The notes beneath the pieces are model-generated. The model was not told the DNA's origin. It worked only from the letters and a program-made list of their open reading frames with translations, and made no database searches. This document shows positions 11,401-23,560 of a stretch of DNA of 64,000 nt, piece after piece. Source of the DNA: Polytrichum commune. Its lineage: Eukaryota > Streptophyta > Polytrichopsida > Polytrichales > Polytrichaceae. The stretch spans positions 49,216,796-49,280,795 of the forward strand of contig OX485807.1 of assembly GCA_950295325.1 (NCBI GenBank), read 5' to 3'. The stretch's first letter is position 1; every line of letters begins with the position of its first letter. The translations under genes were made by a program, and so were the position numbers.

Positions 11401-14400
11401 AACCCACACATCCTAAATCTTTGCTTGGCCTTTGCAAAGCTAGCTTGGCCCACCATCATAGTTTGACAAGCTAGAAAGATGGTTTGTATAGCCTAGTACC
11501 ACTCTCTTTGCATGTTTCATTCATGAGAAAACTTGGATGACTTTACGAATATGTTCTCAAACTTACATTGCAGCCAACTTGTTTGAAGTTTGATCAGGAG
11601 ACTTTACAAATAAATCTATTAGATGGTATGAAATTAGAGGCCAATAAATCAAAATATTATATGATAATATTCTCATTTTGAAGGCAAAGGTACAAACTGG
11701 GTAGCGGCGCCCAAACATGGCTTGGAGAAGAGTGTACGAAGATGATGGAACCGGATGGAATTGATGGTAGACAGTCAACAAGGGGATTGGATGCTTCAAG
11801 TCCTCCATGTTGATGTGGACGTACGCAGTTGGATCTGTCATGACAGAACCTTGCTGGCCTGTGCTCCCAGCTAATACAAATGCCACCTGTTTTTACTCAC
11901 AAGTTCAAATTAGATGACTTGGCAATAGACCCTGGAACATTGGCATTTCAAAACATTTTCGCGTCGATAAGATGAATCATTTGGTAGGAGGACAAATAGA
12001 CAACAAGGGTTGCTTATAATGTATTCATGTATGTTATGAGACACATTTGTATTGAGACATTGATAAGTTGAAAATGCTTGGTTGTGATGATTCTACATCA
12101 AGATAGGCAATGGATCCAACGCATTAGTATTTTAAAACATATTTGCGTCAATAAGATGAATCATGTGGTAGGACAAAGTAACAATGAGAGTTGCTCATTA
12201 TGTATTCATTTGTGGTACGAGGCATTCCTGTCTCAAGACATTGATCAATTAAAAACGTTTGGTTGTGATGACTCTACATTGACAAAGACAATAGATCTGA
12301 CGCATTAATATTTCAAGACATATTCATGTCAATATAAGATGAATCATGTTGGTAGGAGGACAAATCGACAACAAAGGTCGACAACATTTGGTTGTGATGC
12401 CTCTACATCGACACAGGCATACCATACAAGGTCATTTGACGATTAAAATGTACTCAACTTGAACATGTACGTTCAAATTAGGTCTTGGGTTGTGATATTG
12501 ACATACTTATGTCCTAGACACACAAAGACATCAACCAGTGTCCGGGGAGATTTTTGGGCATAATCGGTCGAGATCCTAGTGTTTCCTAGTCCAACCGGTT
12601 ACATGTTGACATCTTTCGATTTTTCTTTATTGGCTCTGTCTATAGGACAGAGGCTATGCATCAACTTCTTCGTTTCAAGAGCAAATTTCCTAACCACTTT
12701 GGGTTCACACTTGGACGTTACTTGTTCTTGTTATCTTTGGTCCACTTTATTTAATGTGGATGTTAATTAAAATTATATATGTATATATATACGTATGTGT
12801 ATGTGTATATGTGTATATGTGTATAATATGTGTATGTGTATATATAAAACTATAATTGCTCCCTAAAATGCATTGAAAGAAATCTAGTTAACTATAGTTA
12901 TTTTGGCAGTTCTTGATTATTTATTCTAAAAATTTCAGGTGATATCAAAATCCTTGACCTGCATTTGTGAAGAAGGTGCACAAAATCCAAGAAAGGTTTG
13001 GTATAGTAAATAGCCATGGATTGGCATGAGCAAAGTGGACAACTATAATTGTAGTCTTTCATAGTAAAGGACAGAGCCTCACGGTTCTACCGTTTTCTTG
13101 TTAACATGAGGTATATTCTCTAGATTCCCCTAAAATCATGGGTAAGTTTCCTGACGTCTTGAAACTTCAACCGGTTATTTCTCAAACTCAACCGGTTCAT
13201 CTGTAACCAGTGGTTGGTTCTCCCAGTTCATTGACATCAACCTCGCTTCTTCTCAAGTTCCACACTATAAAAAGAGTCTACTTGGAATGGAAATTTTATT
13301 TTAGTGTCAAGATGTGATGAAATCAGCTAAAGCTCCAAAAAGAGCAACCCATGGAACGTTTTTGTCATCACCAATGGGTGTCAGTCGGTTCTTCAAGCAC
13401 TTGCAGATTCCTATATAAGGATATGAAATTTATGAGGGGACGCAAGCGCGGTATAAAGAGAATGATGGGCACTGCATTTCGATGTAGCTAAGAAGATCAG
13501 AGTAAATCTGATAGGAAACATTTATTGTCCCATAAACCTAATTCTAGCACCACACTAGAATAGGTGCCTCTTATATAATTTCTTTTGCAATGTGCATGTC
13601 TCAATGGCACAAACACCACTCTCAGATGCACTGTAATTTTTAGACAATTTTTTTTGGGGTCCATATTAACTTAAATCTTAGTTCCAAGCTTCACACACCA
13701 ATCTTTAGTTGTGTTTCCACTCACCAATGGGCAGAGGATATAAGTGTATGGCTACCCTAAATCCAGATCTTCAGAATGAGTCACAACATACTATATTACA
13801 TTTCAAACTCTACCAACCAATCAACACCTACACATGGCAAAACTCACAGACATCATCCTGGCTTGCCTTCCAACCCCCATTTAGCAATGACTATACTAAA
13901 TATTTTATTTAGTTTCACTTACTCTTTGGAATTATATAGTGCCCTATATATATTTACTGTATATCTCACATTTTACTAAAAATTTGTCAAATTGGTTGTT
14001 CGAACATTATGGAATAGTAACAACTGTACTTGGTTAAAATTTTATATAAACGGTAAAAAAATACAACATTGTGTAACTCCAAACAGTAAGTGGCACCAAA
14101 TATCATATTCAATAAAGTAGACATGATAGAATAAGTATTGAGAAGGGAACGGATGAGTTCGTGAGCTGCCTCTCAAGAATATTATGCACCAATCGTGAGA
14201 GACGAGATTTCACAATTATAGCATCATCCTTTAATTCGACCGGCGGTTCGGTCGGTAGTTGGTTGTTTTGCATACAAAACTTTCCATGTGTTGGCAACTC
14301 TTCGGTGCATCCTCGGTGTCTGCGTGGAGGTTTGAACGAACAACATTCTGCATCGGCTCACTGAAGGCCGAACCCATTCTAGCACCTTTCAGCCTCCCAA

Positions 14401-17400
14401 AACGAGCTTGGCCCTCGACGGATCAATACAGAAAGCCATTCTTTCAGACCTCCACACCGACTCCAGAGCAACGCACCGAAACCCAGTTGAACATGGAAAG
14501 TGTTGTATGCAAAACAACGAACTCCCGAGGCCCGAAACCCCGGTCGAATGATTCGTGATGATGATGATGATGGACTCCCCAACATCTCATCAATCAATCG
14601 CTTGCGCCGCAAAAACTTGGTGCACGAGGGGGTGGGGTACCTTGCGCCTCGCCACAATGATTTGCTCCTTAAGAGAAGCCCACCCCCAAAGGCCCCGCCA
14701 CTCACAGCCCCACCCAAGGAGGCCCGCCCATTCATTGTATGAGCACTGGTTGACTCCACCCACCGGCACATTACACAAGCAAACGACACGGAGCCACACA
14801 TTAGGGCCGCCTTGGAAAGTGGAGGAGGGGAGGGGGGGGGGGGAATGGAGGAGAAAGTGTCGACATACCATTTGGTGTGTGAACTTCACGATGTCCCTTT
14901 GTTTTATCCATCCCAACATGTTGTTCATCTCAAAGTGCACATACTGTGCCAAAGCCAACAAAAACAAAAACAAAACTTGGATCACTATACGCAGTGCTAT
15001 ATGCTCTTTTGTAGTTCGGAGGGTGCCCCTCTTCATTAGGATAAGATAAGATGAGATAAGATAAACTAAAATGTGCGTCAGTGCATCGCCTTCAAATCGA
15101 TACTCATGTATACCAAAGAAGTGTAAAAGGATTGTACGGAAGAAAAAGACAAGAATATGCATATGCCAATTGCGTAGATTGCACGTTCCCTCAAATGTAT
15201 GTACCCACTCGTGAATAGAATTTCAGTGTTGCATTTCCTACCCGGATGATGGGTTTGTTATGGTTTTATAGACGAGAAACATCACATAAGAACGCTTGCA
15301 TGCAATGATGTCCCTCCGAATGTGTACAATGTGCATATATATGGTCAATCGGTATCCCTATTGTACACCCTTGTAGAATACACAAACCGGTATACGCTTA
15401 AACCATACCCTAATATGTCACACTTTGCTGCACCGGTGATGTTATGTACAGGAGCATGTCTAGAGTGGAGTGCAATGTGAAATTTTAAAAGCAATGCCCC
15501 CAAAAATCTCAAACTGCACGACCACAATGGTATTCTCTTGCATATTCCATTATGGGATTCTTTGGGGGACATGTGTGCATTATATGTGCCAATGTAGGCA
15601 TGGCACATTAATGCATCGCTTGCCCCCACCCACCCTTCTCTGCCCACAACATTAAGTCGTGTATTGAACATAATGACAACGAAGAGGAAGATATCTTTGA
15701 TTGTTTATGTCAAGAATTGAATGGATAAAATGAACCAATCATAGGGTTTTTGAGGGTCCACCGTTTGCGTCCGTTCCAAATACACCGCTTTGACATCGGT
15801 TTGTTGAGGCACAATTGCATCGTCTTGGCTACCGTCGCTAAGCTCCAACGATGCCCTCGTATGCACCGTCCCTCTCACAATCACAAGCCGCTCGATCTTT
15901 GTGGGCGGTGGCTCCTCTTTTGCCCTCGGCCAAGGCCTATAGCCATATAATGATCGTTTTTTGCTTGCGAGTTTCTCGGTAAATTTAACAGAGCTTGCCT
16001 GACACACAAACATGGTTGAAGGTTTAATGCAAGATAATTTTTCATTGATATATATATATATATATATTGAAACCCTAGAATGGAACGAACGTAAATTGCA
16101 CATGCGTCCAATAACATGTTCATTTCAACCAAAGGTGGTTGGCCAATTACTGTCATTGGACCCCCAGAGTCCTAAACTACATGCAAATTGGGTGATTACT
16201 AACATGATCTTAAGAAATTTAGGGGTTGTTTACACCATGGAACATGAAGTCGTCCCAAGGCCCTATAGAATTTGTGATTGGCTGTTGAACTCAGTTGAAT
16301 CTCGGGATCACTTCGATTTACACCGAGGAGAAAATGTTAGAGCGATCATGGAGTTCGAGGTCCCCAAAAGACATATTTTAAGGCCTACATTATCCACTGA
16401 GATGGTCCAATGGGTTTTGCAGTGGGGGAGGCAAAAGAGGTGCTCTCGTAGAAAAAGGCAAGGGCCCATGGCAAACAAATATTGTTATAATAAATAAAAA
16501 TTAATGAATGATGTTTATTTTTCTAAGAAGTGAAGACAAGAGAAGACAAGAGAATGGTCAAGCTGGAATTCTTTAAAAAAGAATTGCCCTTTTTGGACGT
16601 ATGTGGAAAAAAATCATCACATTCAATTTTTGGTGCATGATCGTTACTCTTGGTCCACATTCGGTTTGCACCTAGTGAGGGGCCCAAAAAATTTGCAAAT
16701 TGATTTTTAAGAAATCGGAACATGGAAGTTGGCCATCTTCCATGGTCCGCTTTCATGGTCCATGGTGTAAACCAACCCTTACATGACATGAGGGTGTTTT
16801 AAGAAGTATTGGAAACGCCATAATTATTGCTTGCTACAACATTCAATGTTAAGTATTTTCTACTCCTTCATACATTTTGTAGTGAGAATCTCCTCACAAT
16901 TCGTAGTAGATCACGTCTTTCCATTATAGGGCTTATGTGGGGTTTTTCCAAACCCATTTTCACAACTTCTTTGACAATTCCCAATTACAGCTTGGAGAAA
17001 TTGTGATGTTACACTCTCATAATACCTATAATCTCACAAGCAAGCATATCTCCCCGTGAACAACGATTTGGCATCAACTTCGTACTTAACGTATGTCTCG
17101 AATTGAACAAACATGCTAACAAATCTCACTCTCGATGGGCATTTGAACCTTGTGGCGGGACACTCGTGTCCCATAATACACGGGGTTAAACCCTAAAGCA
17201 TGTGTCGGCATCAAAAATGGTCAGTTGAAGGCGATCAAAGTAGTGTTGAGGTTATCTCAACGTCATGTACACATTCTAATTTTCGAAGTTGGTTTTTTAA
17301 ATTTTCGATCACTTACAATCACAAGACTGATTTCATTAAGGAGGCTCCAATTTATTTGGGGGACGACAACACCTTCACTCAAACAAAGGGAGCTGACAAA

Positions 17401-19641
17401 TTTTTGTGGCTGGACCCACATGCATTGCCATGGGGGGTGGACTCTTCATACCACGTATAAACTAGCGCGAGTGTAAGAAGGGGTATTGTTTCAGGCATTA
17501 GCATACACAACATACATAAGGGAGAGGCATTATTTTTCTCTTTCTAGTGTGTTCATCTAAAAAGGTTGATAAAATTTATGAGATAAAGGTAGATGTTCAA
17601 ACGGGGGCCCTAAGATTTAGAGAAAACATTGACAATAGATGTGTTAGTTTCGTGCAATTCATGTTTTCATCCATTGTTGTCATACGGTCAAAGTCCTTAA
17701 TGACCACCACATTTGTTCTTGTTAGGGTTTGCATTTGGGTTCTAGGTTTTCTACAAACTAGGGGCTCTTGGAGCGCTCATGGGCTTCCTTGAGTTATGCT
17801 CTCTGGTTTGTGGCTAAATTATTGTGCTTTTGTTTTGTTTTTTTGATACAATCGTTGAGTTAGATGCTATAAATGAAAATCAATGTTTCATAAGAAAGTG
17901 ATAGTGGATTTCTTGTGTGATTAAGGTTAATTATATATATATATAATATATTGTATATATTGTATATATATAATATATATATTGTATTGTATATATATAA
18001 TATATAATATATTGTATATGTAGTGGAGGCATTTATTACACTATATTGAAATCTAAACTTAGTATAAATACACGAGTCCATTTCTTAGCATGCCGTTAGT
18101 ACGTACACACTTGTTTTTCTCTATAAACTTCTCGTATATAAGGGGTTTAATTCTTAATGGCCCACTCATGTCATTTAGATTTCTAATGAAGAGTCCATGC
18201 ACCCAAATTTAGGTGATATCATAATATATAACGTACATGACAAGAAGATGCTTGCAAATGAACTGAGAATAATTCCATCATTGCTTGCTAAAATCATCGA
18301 CCATGATAAACTTTCTAACTTTTCATACATACGTAGTGAGAATTTTCTTCACAGTGTCTTCATGGGGGAGCAATTTGCAATCAAGTTCTTCCATTCTAGG
18401 GCTTTTGTGGCCTTTTCAAACCCACTTTCACAAGCTCTTCACAATTCACAATTACAACTTGGAGAAGTTGTGATGTTATATCTACACACTCACAAGCAAT
18501 GACACCTCTCAGTGAACGACAATTTGCCACCAACTTTGTACTTATTTTATGTCATGAATTGAACAAACGCATGCTAACAAATCTCACTCTCATTTGGACG
18601 TTTTCACAAGAAGGCAACAACACCTTCACTTAAACAAGGGAACTGGAGTTTTTTTTTGTGATTGGATCCATAGTCATTATGTACACCTAAAATTAGTTAA
18701 TTGCATATTATGAAACTTACGTGACGTAAGGAAGCTTTAAGAGGCATTGGAAGTTCATCATTACTTGCTACAATCTTCAACCTCCAATAAAACTCTAACA
18801 TTTCGATCTTACGTAGTGGAAATTTTCCTCACAATGTTTTGATGGAGAGCAAATTGTAATCAAATTCTTCATTTCTAGGGTTTTGTGGCATTTCTTAGAC
18901 ATGTATGTTTTCAAAATTATAGCTCGGGGTTCAAGGTGTGTTCTAACTTCTAGCACTCTTGTGGTTCCAGAACCCTCACAAAACTTGCGTAATCAATACT
19001 TCACTAGAAAATTTGACGCAATAAAAGATAAGGTCCCTTTTAAAGTTTCAAATCATAAAACTATTAGAGGTTTCTAGGGTATCAAAAATTTGTTTCAATA
19101 TATATAGGATAAAATTCAAAAACTCAAAAATATTCAAAAGTATGCAAGCTATTCCTTAAATAAATGCATTACTTCATATCTCCCCCCCTCCACTCCTATA
19201 AATATGTCACTTTATCTCAAGTGATTCATATTTATACAAGGGAGTGAAACCCCAAGGCACAAATGGACCTCTTGATCAATAATTTGCCGCGGACTATGTA
19301 ATTCTTATATTTGTTGGGTTCAATTTCCTTCCAACTAGAGTTTGGTCTTCCACACAACTTATTCATTTTAAGAAATGTTAAACAAATTTGAGAGCAAGTC
19401 TTACAATATTAAAGTCGCCAACAATTTGCGCTTGGTCATGATCCTTTGCAACGAGGGTGCGAAGGTCAGCAATTTGCGTGAGTGGAGTGGCCTGCACGGC
19501 TTGAAGCGCTTGCAAATGGGACTTGTACTTGAGCCACGTCTTTGTGGCCAAAATGGTCATGCCAATACCTAAAACCACTCCATCTCCGGCCAATGCCATG
19601 CGTGTGAGCGCAACACAAAGCTCATCGTCATGGCTGCCCAT
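8418..19641 (-). CDS. SPL2: SPL2/SP1-family organelle outer-membrane RING E3 ubiquitin ligase
   Basis: Eight coding exons in transcript order: 19641-19405, 15998-15762, 14745-14641, 11886-11698, 10822-10698, 9902-9783, 8978-8913, 8631-8418; they join in frame to 430 aa. An N-terminal hydrophobic segment (about 20-38), an intermembrane module (VIVRGTVH, ERTQT, VAFVLAG, PLLTVYHQFHPV, LLDEEKILPVGQEITAVG), a second membrane segment (about 316-338) and a C-terminal C3HC4 RING (CVVC, CGH, CCVGC, CPVC; about 378-417) give the SP1/SPL2/MUL1 layout. It resembles Arabidopsis SPL2 closely, including the EIPEGELC lead-in and C-terminal VRVFDS. SPL2 relatives act in the plastid outer envelope, ubiquitinating import components. 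Two donors are odd: exon 2 ends at a weak GTGGAC and exon 7 seems to use a GC donor (AG then GCATGT). Introns 1 and 3 (3.4 and 2.75 kb) are stuffed with repeats. The start ATG aligns with family N termini; Met15 is an alternative. Confidence 0.9.
9110..9430 (+). repeat. dispersed repeat family S (poly-G type), copy 1
   Basis: Shares order and wording with 23220-23560 and 59860-60840: CTATATTTGAGTGGT, then AAAAAAGA(C/T)A(C/T)GTGTTTAAA, a long G tract (9251-9261), then CTTTGAT.A.GA.TAA.AT and TTTGGATT.GCTAA. It lies in an intron of the SPL2-like gene. No coding capacity seen, element class unknown. Confidence 0.55.
10136..10350 (+). repeat. dispersed repeat family R, copy 1
   Basis: Begins TGTCTGGGAAGATTTTTGGG and runs through CCAACCGGTTACAT, TCTTCATTAATTTGAGGTGT and a CAACTGGTTCAT block. 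Other copies are near 12538, 22670, 54900 (plus) and 44335, 52606 (minus). The unit is about 220 bp and non-coding; a short LTR or SINE-like element is possible, the class is undetermined. Confidence 0.6.
12538..13240 (+). repeat. family R copy 2, split by a nested insertion
   Basis: The first half of the R unit (TGTCCGGGGAGATTTTTGGG to TTCGATTTTTCTTTAT) ends near 12632. The second half resumes near 13081 (GAGGTATATTCTCTAGATT, CAACCGGTTATTTCTC, CAACCGGTTCATCTG). The intervening 420-450 bp are bounded by GGACAGAG-like words (about 12646 and 13069) that could be a target duplication. The insert holds a TATATA/TGTGTA run (12775-12845) and a TAGTTAACTATAGTT palindrome (12885-12899). Confidence 0.5.
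14226..14553. repeat. long foldback (near-palindromic hairpin) inside an SPL2 intron
   Basis: The minus strand of about 14226-14383 reads like the plus strand of about 14395-14553: CATGGAAAGT, TTGTATGCAAAACAAC, AACT.CCGA, CCGGTCGAAT, then CGGTGC, GTGGAGGT.TGAA and inner GAA..GAA, CTGTAT and GGCC blocks pair in order. Predicted stem about 150 bp with very little loop and interspersed mismatches. It lies 88 bp inside the third intron, counted from its donor. This could be a MITE-like foldback or a young miRNA/siRNA-generating inverted duplication. I recognise no known miRNA in it. Confidence 0.6.
16222..16778 (+). mobile_element. PIF/Harbinger-type MITE, family H1, copy 1 (557 bp)
   Basis: Terminal inverted repeats GGGGTTGTTTACACCATGGA and, at the other end, its near match GGGTTGGTTTACACCATGGA on the minus strand. 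The element is flanked by exact TTA duplications (16219-16221, 16779-16781). The 3-bp TTA target and G-rich ends are typical of PIF/Harbinger elements. It sits in intron 1 of the SPL2-like gene. The open frame 16012-16497 is a product of this repeat, not a gene. Confidence 0.8.
16815..18900 (+). repeat. diverged direct repeats within SPL2 intron 1
   Basis: A segment at about 16815-17400 (GTAGTGAGAAT, GGCTT.TGTGG, CACTTTCACAA-like, CTTGGAGAA.TTGTGATGTTA, TGCTAACAAATCTCACTCTC) recurs at about 18265-18650, and part of it a third time at 18740-18900. Between them lies a TATATA-rich run (17930-18020). Neither copy keeps an open frame. This is intron-internal duplication or remnants of one retroelement family. 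Confidence 0.5.
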
Positions 19642-19668
19642 GATTGCTCTTACTTACTAACTTTGAAC

Positions 19669-20056
19669 ACGTTTAAGAAGATTCGCCTTTTACAAACCCT
19701 CAAAAAGAAACTATCCATTTCCTGGCTATGGATCTCACTGAAATCCATTCCAACCACTAACTTATGCATCATATACACAATCCACCCATCAATCGCAAGT
19801 TTGAAAACCAATCTTTATTTCTTTCAAATTGAGATAATTTTACACAATTGTGGCCAGCGGCGCATTTAAGAAGATTCGCCTTCTACAAACTCTCCACAAA
19901 TTACTATCCAATTACCTATGAATCTCATTGAAATCCATTCCCACCACCCAACCATTTAACTTATGCATCACATCCACTTAACCCATCAATCGCAAGTTTG
20001 AAAACCGATTTGTTTTCCTTCTTCTTCCAAGTTGAAGTAATTTTGTGCAAGTGGTG
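19669..20056. repeat. 193-bp tandem duplication just upstream of the SPL2-like start codon
   Basis: TTTAAGAAGATTCGCCTT at 19672 recurs at 19865, and the following AAATCCATTCC, ACTTATGCATCA, CCCATCAATCGCAAGTTTG words keep the 193-bp offset. The first unit ends about 28 bp upstream of the minus-strand ATG at 19641, so the pair covers the probable 5' leader or proximal promoter of that gene. Confidence 0.7.
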
Positions 20057-20059
20057 AAC

Positions 20060-20770
20060 CGAGAGACATCAAAAACCTAGTCCACTTGATTACAAAATCA
20101 ACAATTGAGACTTGAATCAATTGGTGCCAAAAAATGTATCAAAATTGGTGCAGCCATGGCCATAGCCAATGGCTGGGAAATGGGAAATGGTGCGACACCA
20201 TTGCCATGTTCTCTCGAAAAGTGTGGCGAGTGAGCTCCAAGGACTCTATGTGCATGGGTATGGATGGATGATATTGGTTCCTTTCATCCGTTTCAAGGCT
20301 TCTACTTGCTTGAGTTTAGGCTCTTTTTTTGATGCCTCAACGGTTGGGGTTTTTGGTGTCTTATGTAAACTCATCCATCATGGGATGAAGGGGTCCTAGT
20401 GAGAAGAAGACCCTTAGAAACTAGGGCCGATTCTTTCCAACTAAATTTTAATATGATGATATAAACGTCATCAATTCCAGGTGAAGCAAGCATGAATGAA
20501 GAGCCTCTTTGCACGCATGCTACTTCCTTCCTTTCGGGGGTGAGTTTTAACCGAGATAACTGTGGGAGAGGAAATTGATGTAGTTTTGTGGTAGTGTAGG
20601 GAGTGAGAGGTTTTGAAGTATGAAAGTGGGTTGTGGTTTTGTGACCTTAGAGTCGTAAGGTGGCAATGCTAGAATTCATTAGACTATTTCAAACCTTGGA
20701 CAACTAACCAACTAATTCAATTATTAGTCAACTAGTTGCCTTTCGTAACTATAGTTGTTTGCGATTTGAC
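20060..20770. other. intergenic DNA upstream of the SPL2-like gene, no gene seen
   Basis: No conserved coding segment. A short stretch at about 20460-20540 (GAAGCAAGCATGAATGAAGA, GCATGCTACTTCC) resembles 56740-56800, marking another minor dispersed repeat. Confidence 0.5.
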
Positions 20771-21174
20771 CTGCCAAAAAATGTAGTTAACTATAGTTAT
20801 GTTAAATTCGGTCTGCCCAAAAATCTAGTTAACTATAGTTACATCTAGTTAACTAAAGTTGAGCACAACATGTCCATAGAATTATGTTGTGATGTTGTAG
20901 TGTCACTACACTAAATAGGATATTTAGTGTTTGATACACTAAATACCAATAACCCTATGAAAGTAAGTAACATTAAATGTAAACTTAAACACGAAATATC
21001 AACTTTGCTAATATGTGGAAGTTACTTGTTTAAATTTAGTAAGGATATGAAAAATTTGATAAAAGAAGAATTCCAACATGTCTTTAAATATCTTCTAACA
21101 CTTATTTCTAGTTAACTATAGTTGTTCCCTGAAATATATTGAAAATAATCTAGTTAACTATAGTTATTTTGGCA
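20771..21174. mobile_element. candidate MITE with TGCCAAAA ends and TAGTTAACTATAGTT palindromes
   Basis: The left end TGCCAAAAAATGTAGTTAAC and the inverted right end (TGCCAAAATAACTATAGTTA on the minus strand) are similar. The palindromic word TAGTTAACTATAGTT occurs at 20784, 20827, 21110 and 21151. Flanks TTTGACC and TTTGTCC could be an imperfect target duplication. The last 60 bp match 12846-12907. Confidence 0.4.
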
Positions 21175-22669
21175 TTTGTCCAGGGTCTGGACTATTTCAA
21201 AGTCTTTGATTCCATTTCATGAGTCAAAGCCTCTAGAAATATTGATTTTGTAGATTATAGAACAATTCCTTGCATTTTCACCTTCCCAGTGGATGAGTTC
21301 ATCTGAACACCACGGATGCCTAGAATTTGGTCTCCTTGCTACATAACTAAGTTATGTACAATGTTGTTCTTACAAAAGAGGTAACGATTAATAACCTTAA
21401 TTTGGAGTGTTGTTGCAAATACAATCTCTCATCCATTGCTCACATTAGTTGCTCATTTCATGTCATATGCAAGTGGTATAAGATGTTTATGGTGAAACTA
21501 CTCTCATTGCAAGATTGCTTCTCACACATTTGGGGTGAGAAGGATTTATCTCACATGAGCGTATCTCTTACTCATCCAACATAAAAGCCTTGAAATAGTG
21601 TACATCTTAGAGGATATAATTTTTAGTTAATTTGACATCGCAATTGCTCCAATTTTTTGAATTACTCCAGTCCAAATCATCTGAGATGACATAATCAAAA
21701 GAAAAGACAAGAAATTGTCAATGCAATACACTAACGGTATGATGTTTGTTCACCACCTTCTACTAATCAGCCACAAACCTATAGCGGGTAAATTTTTTAT
21801 GTTGGATGGGCAAAGGGTATGCTCATATGCTACAATTCCCTCTCTCCTACACTTGGCAATACCATTTGCGTTTCTCCTAGTGGTTATGACATCGGGTGTA
21901 AGAAACTCATAATTTCACATGGTTGGACAAAATGTGTCTTACACTTCAACCCTTTTGGGTCTTTGATTGTACCCAAGCCTATGTTAGTGATTTTTGTATG
22001 TGTATATGAACTCTCATAAATATACAAAGTGCTCGATGAATAGCAAAATAAGTTTGAACATGTAAACCTACTAACCACATTGAATTAAAAAGAAGAACAA
22101 AGATGGACTAGTGATTAAGACTCCATGCAACACATTTTACTAAGTTCATATATAATATATTATTAAAGAACATTATAACACATTTATCTTCATTGAAGAT
22201 AATATTCTATTCTGGTGTAAATATTGCAACATGTATGATTGTTTGGGAAAGCATGAACTTCCCAACCATGATGAATGGTGTCAAATGACATCCATAGATG
22301 AATCCATATGCTAGCTAGTTTTTGGAGCTTTGATTCTTGATGCACCTTCTATCATTCAATGATGTTATGTACTAAATTACAACCGTTATATGGACCCAAT
22401 TGAATAGTGAGTGGCCATGACCATTATCTAATGTAGCTTTAATCAAAGAAAACATATTCACATCACTTAAGAAAATTACAAACAAATTTGTCAGATCACA
22501 TGACAATATATTTCGTGAGATGGAATTCCTTGAGTGCTTGATTCACCCTAGAAAAACTTTGGGTGGAGGACAAAACCTCTTCCTAATGCACAAACCTGCA
22601 ACTTCATATTCCCTCCGTCCCAAAACGATTGCCCTACCTCCCAAAGTTTTCTATCCCAACATGTTTTTG
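21175..22669. other. AT-rich intergenic DNA, nothing recognised
   Basis: Only short frames with no family resemblance. No RNA gene or clear repeat identified. Confidence 0.5.
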
Positions 22670-22905
22670 CCCAGTGCCCGGGAAGTTTTTGGGCATAGTT
22701 GGTCAAGATCATAGTGATTCTAAATCCAGCCGGTTACATGTTGACATCTTCCGGTTTGACTTTATTCAATTGAGGTATATTTTATTATAGATTCATCTAA
22801 AATGATCGCTAATTCTCCCAAAGTCTCCAACTTCAACCGCTTATTTCTCAAACTCAACCGGTCCATTTGCAACAAACCACCGGTTCTTCTCGAGCCTTGA
22901 TTCCG
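22670..22905 (+). repeat. dispersed repeat family R, copy 3
   Basis: Starts GTGCCCGGGAAGTTTTTGGG and carries the same ordered blocks as the copy at 10136: CCGGTTACATGTTGACATC, AATTGAGGTATATTTT, CAACCGCTTATTTCTCAAAC and an ACCGGTTCTTCTC end. This is the longest uninterrupted plus-strand copy here. Confidence 0.6.
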
Positions 22906-23219
22906 CCTATCATGAGTTCAAGGTTTGCTTTTAGTAGGTATTTATGCTAGAATGTTCAAGTACATCCCAATGTTCCGAGGAATTAAATTGGTAGTACCAA
23001 TTGAGGATCTCTAGAACAATCTCGAGGTGGAGATCTTGCAGACATGAGAGTCTTAATGCCCTCTTCAATTCAAGTTAGAGATTTGGTTAGGTCACCGGTG
23101 TCATTTCTCTTAATATTAGATCCTTTGAATAAAATCAATGGATTTTGGATGACTATACGTGTATGTGGAGGAGGGTGTGTACTTTTGAAGATGAAAGGTA
23201 GACATGGCTAAATTGTACA

Positions 23220-23560
23220 CAATTATAATCTAGACACCTATATTTGAGTGGTATGTAGTCAGGTGTGGATCTAAGACTTGGCATAAAAAAGATATGTGTT
23301 TAAAGTAGACTTATAAACTACGTGTTCAAAATATGCTAACCGTGTTAGGCTCGATAATCAACATGACTGTGGTGGAGGTGGGGGGAAGGGGACTATATGA
23401 CCACTGAATGAGTACAAGAATCTTCACTTTGATAACGAGTAAATTATTCACGTGAGCTGTGAAAATATTAGGCAAATGACTACATACACAATTTGGATTA
23501 GCTAATCATCTCGCACTCATTGCATGTTCCATACCCTACGAGGAGTGGGTGTAGCTTAGA
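23220..23560 (+). repeat. dispersed repeat family S, copy 2
   Basis: Same order of blocks as 9110-9430, with the G-rich stretch at 23373-23393 (GGTGGAGGTGGGGGGAAGGG) where copy 1 has pure G, then the CTTTGATAACGAGTAAAT and TTTGGATTAGCTAA blocks and CCTACGAGGAGTGGGTG, shared with 60830. Confidence 0.5.

Noticed and set aside
14226..14553. Known miRNA precursor (miR156, miR159/319, miR390)
   Set aside because: None of the mature sequences I remember occurs in either arm.
14379..15162. Two overlapping minus-strand frames of 140 and 190 codons
   Set aside because: Only 14745-14641 (35 codons) is real, as SPL2-like exon 3. The rest is intron and foldback sequence.
16012..16497. 161-codon plus-strand frame
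   Set aside because: Most of it is the left half of the H1 MITE, and other copies of that element do not keep the frame.
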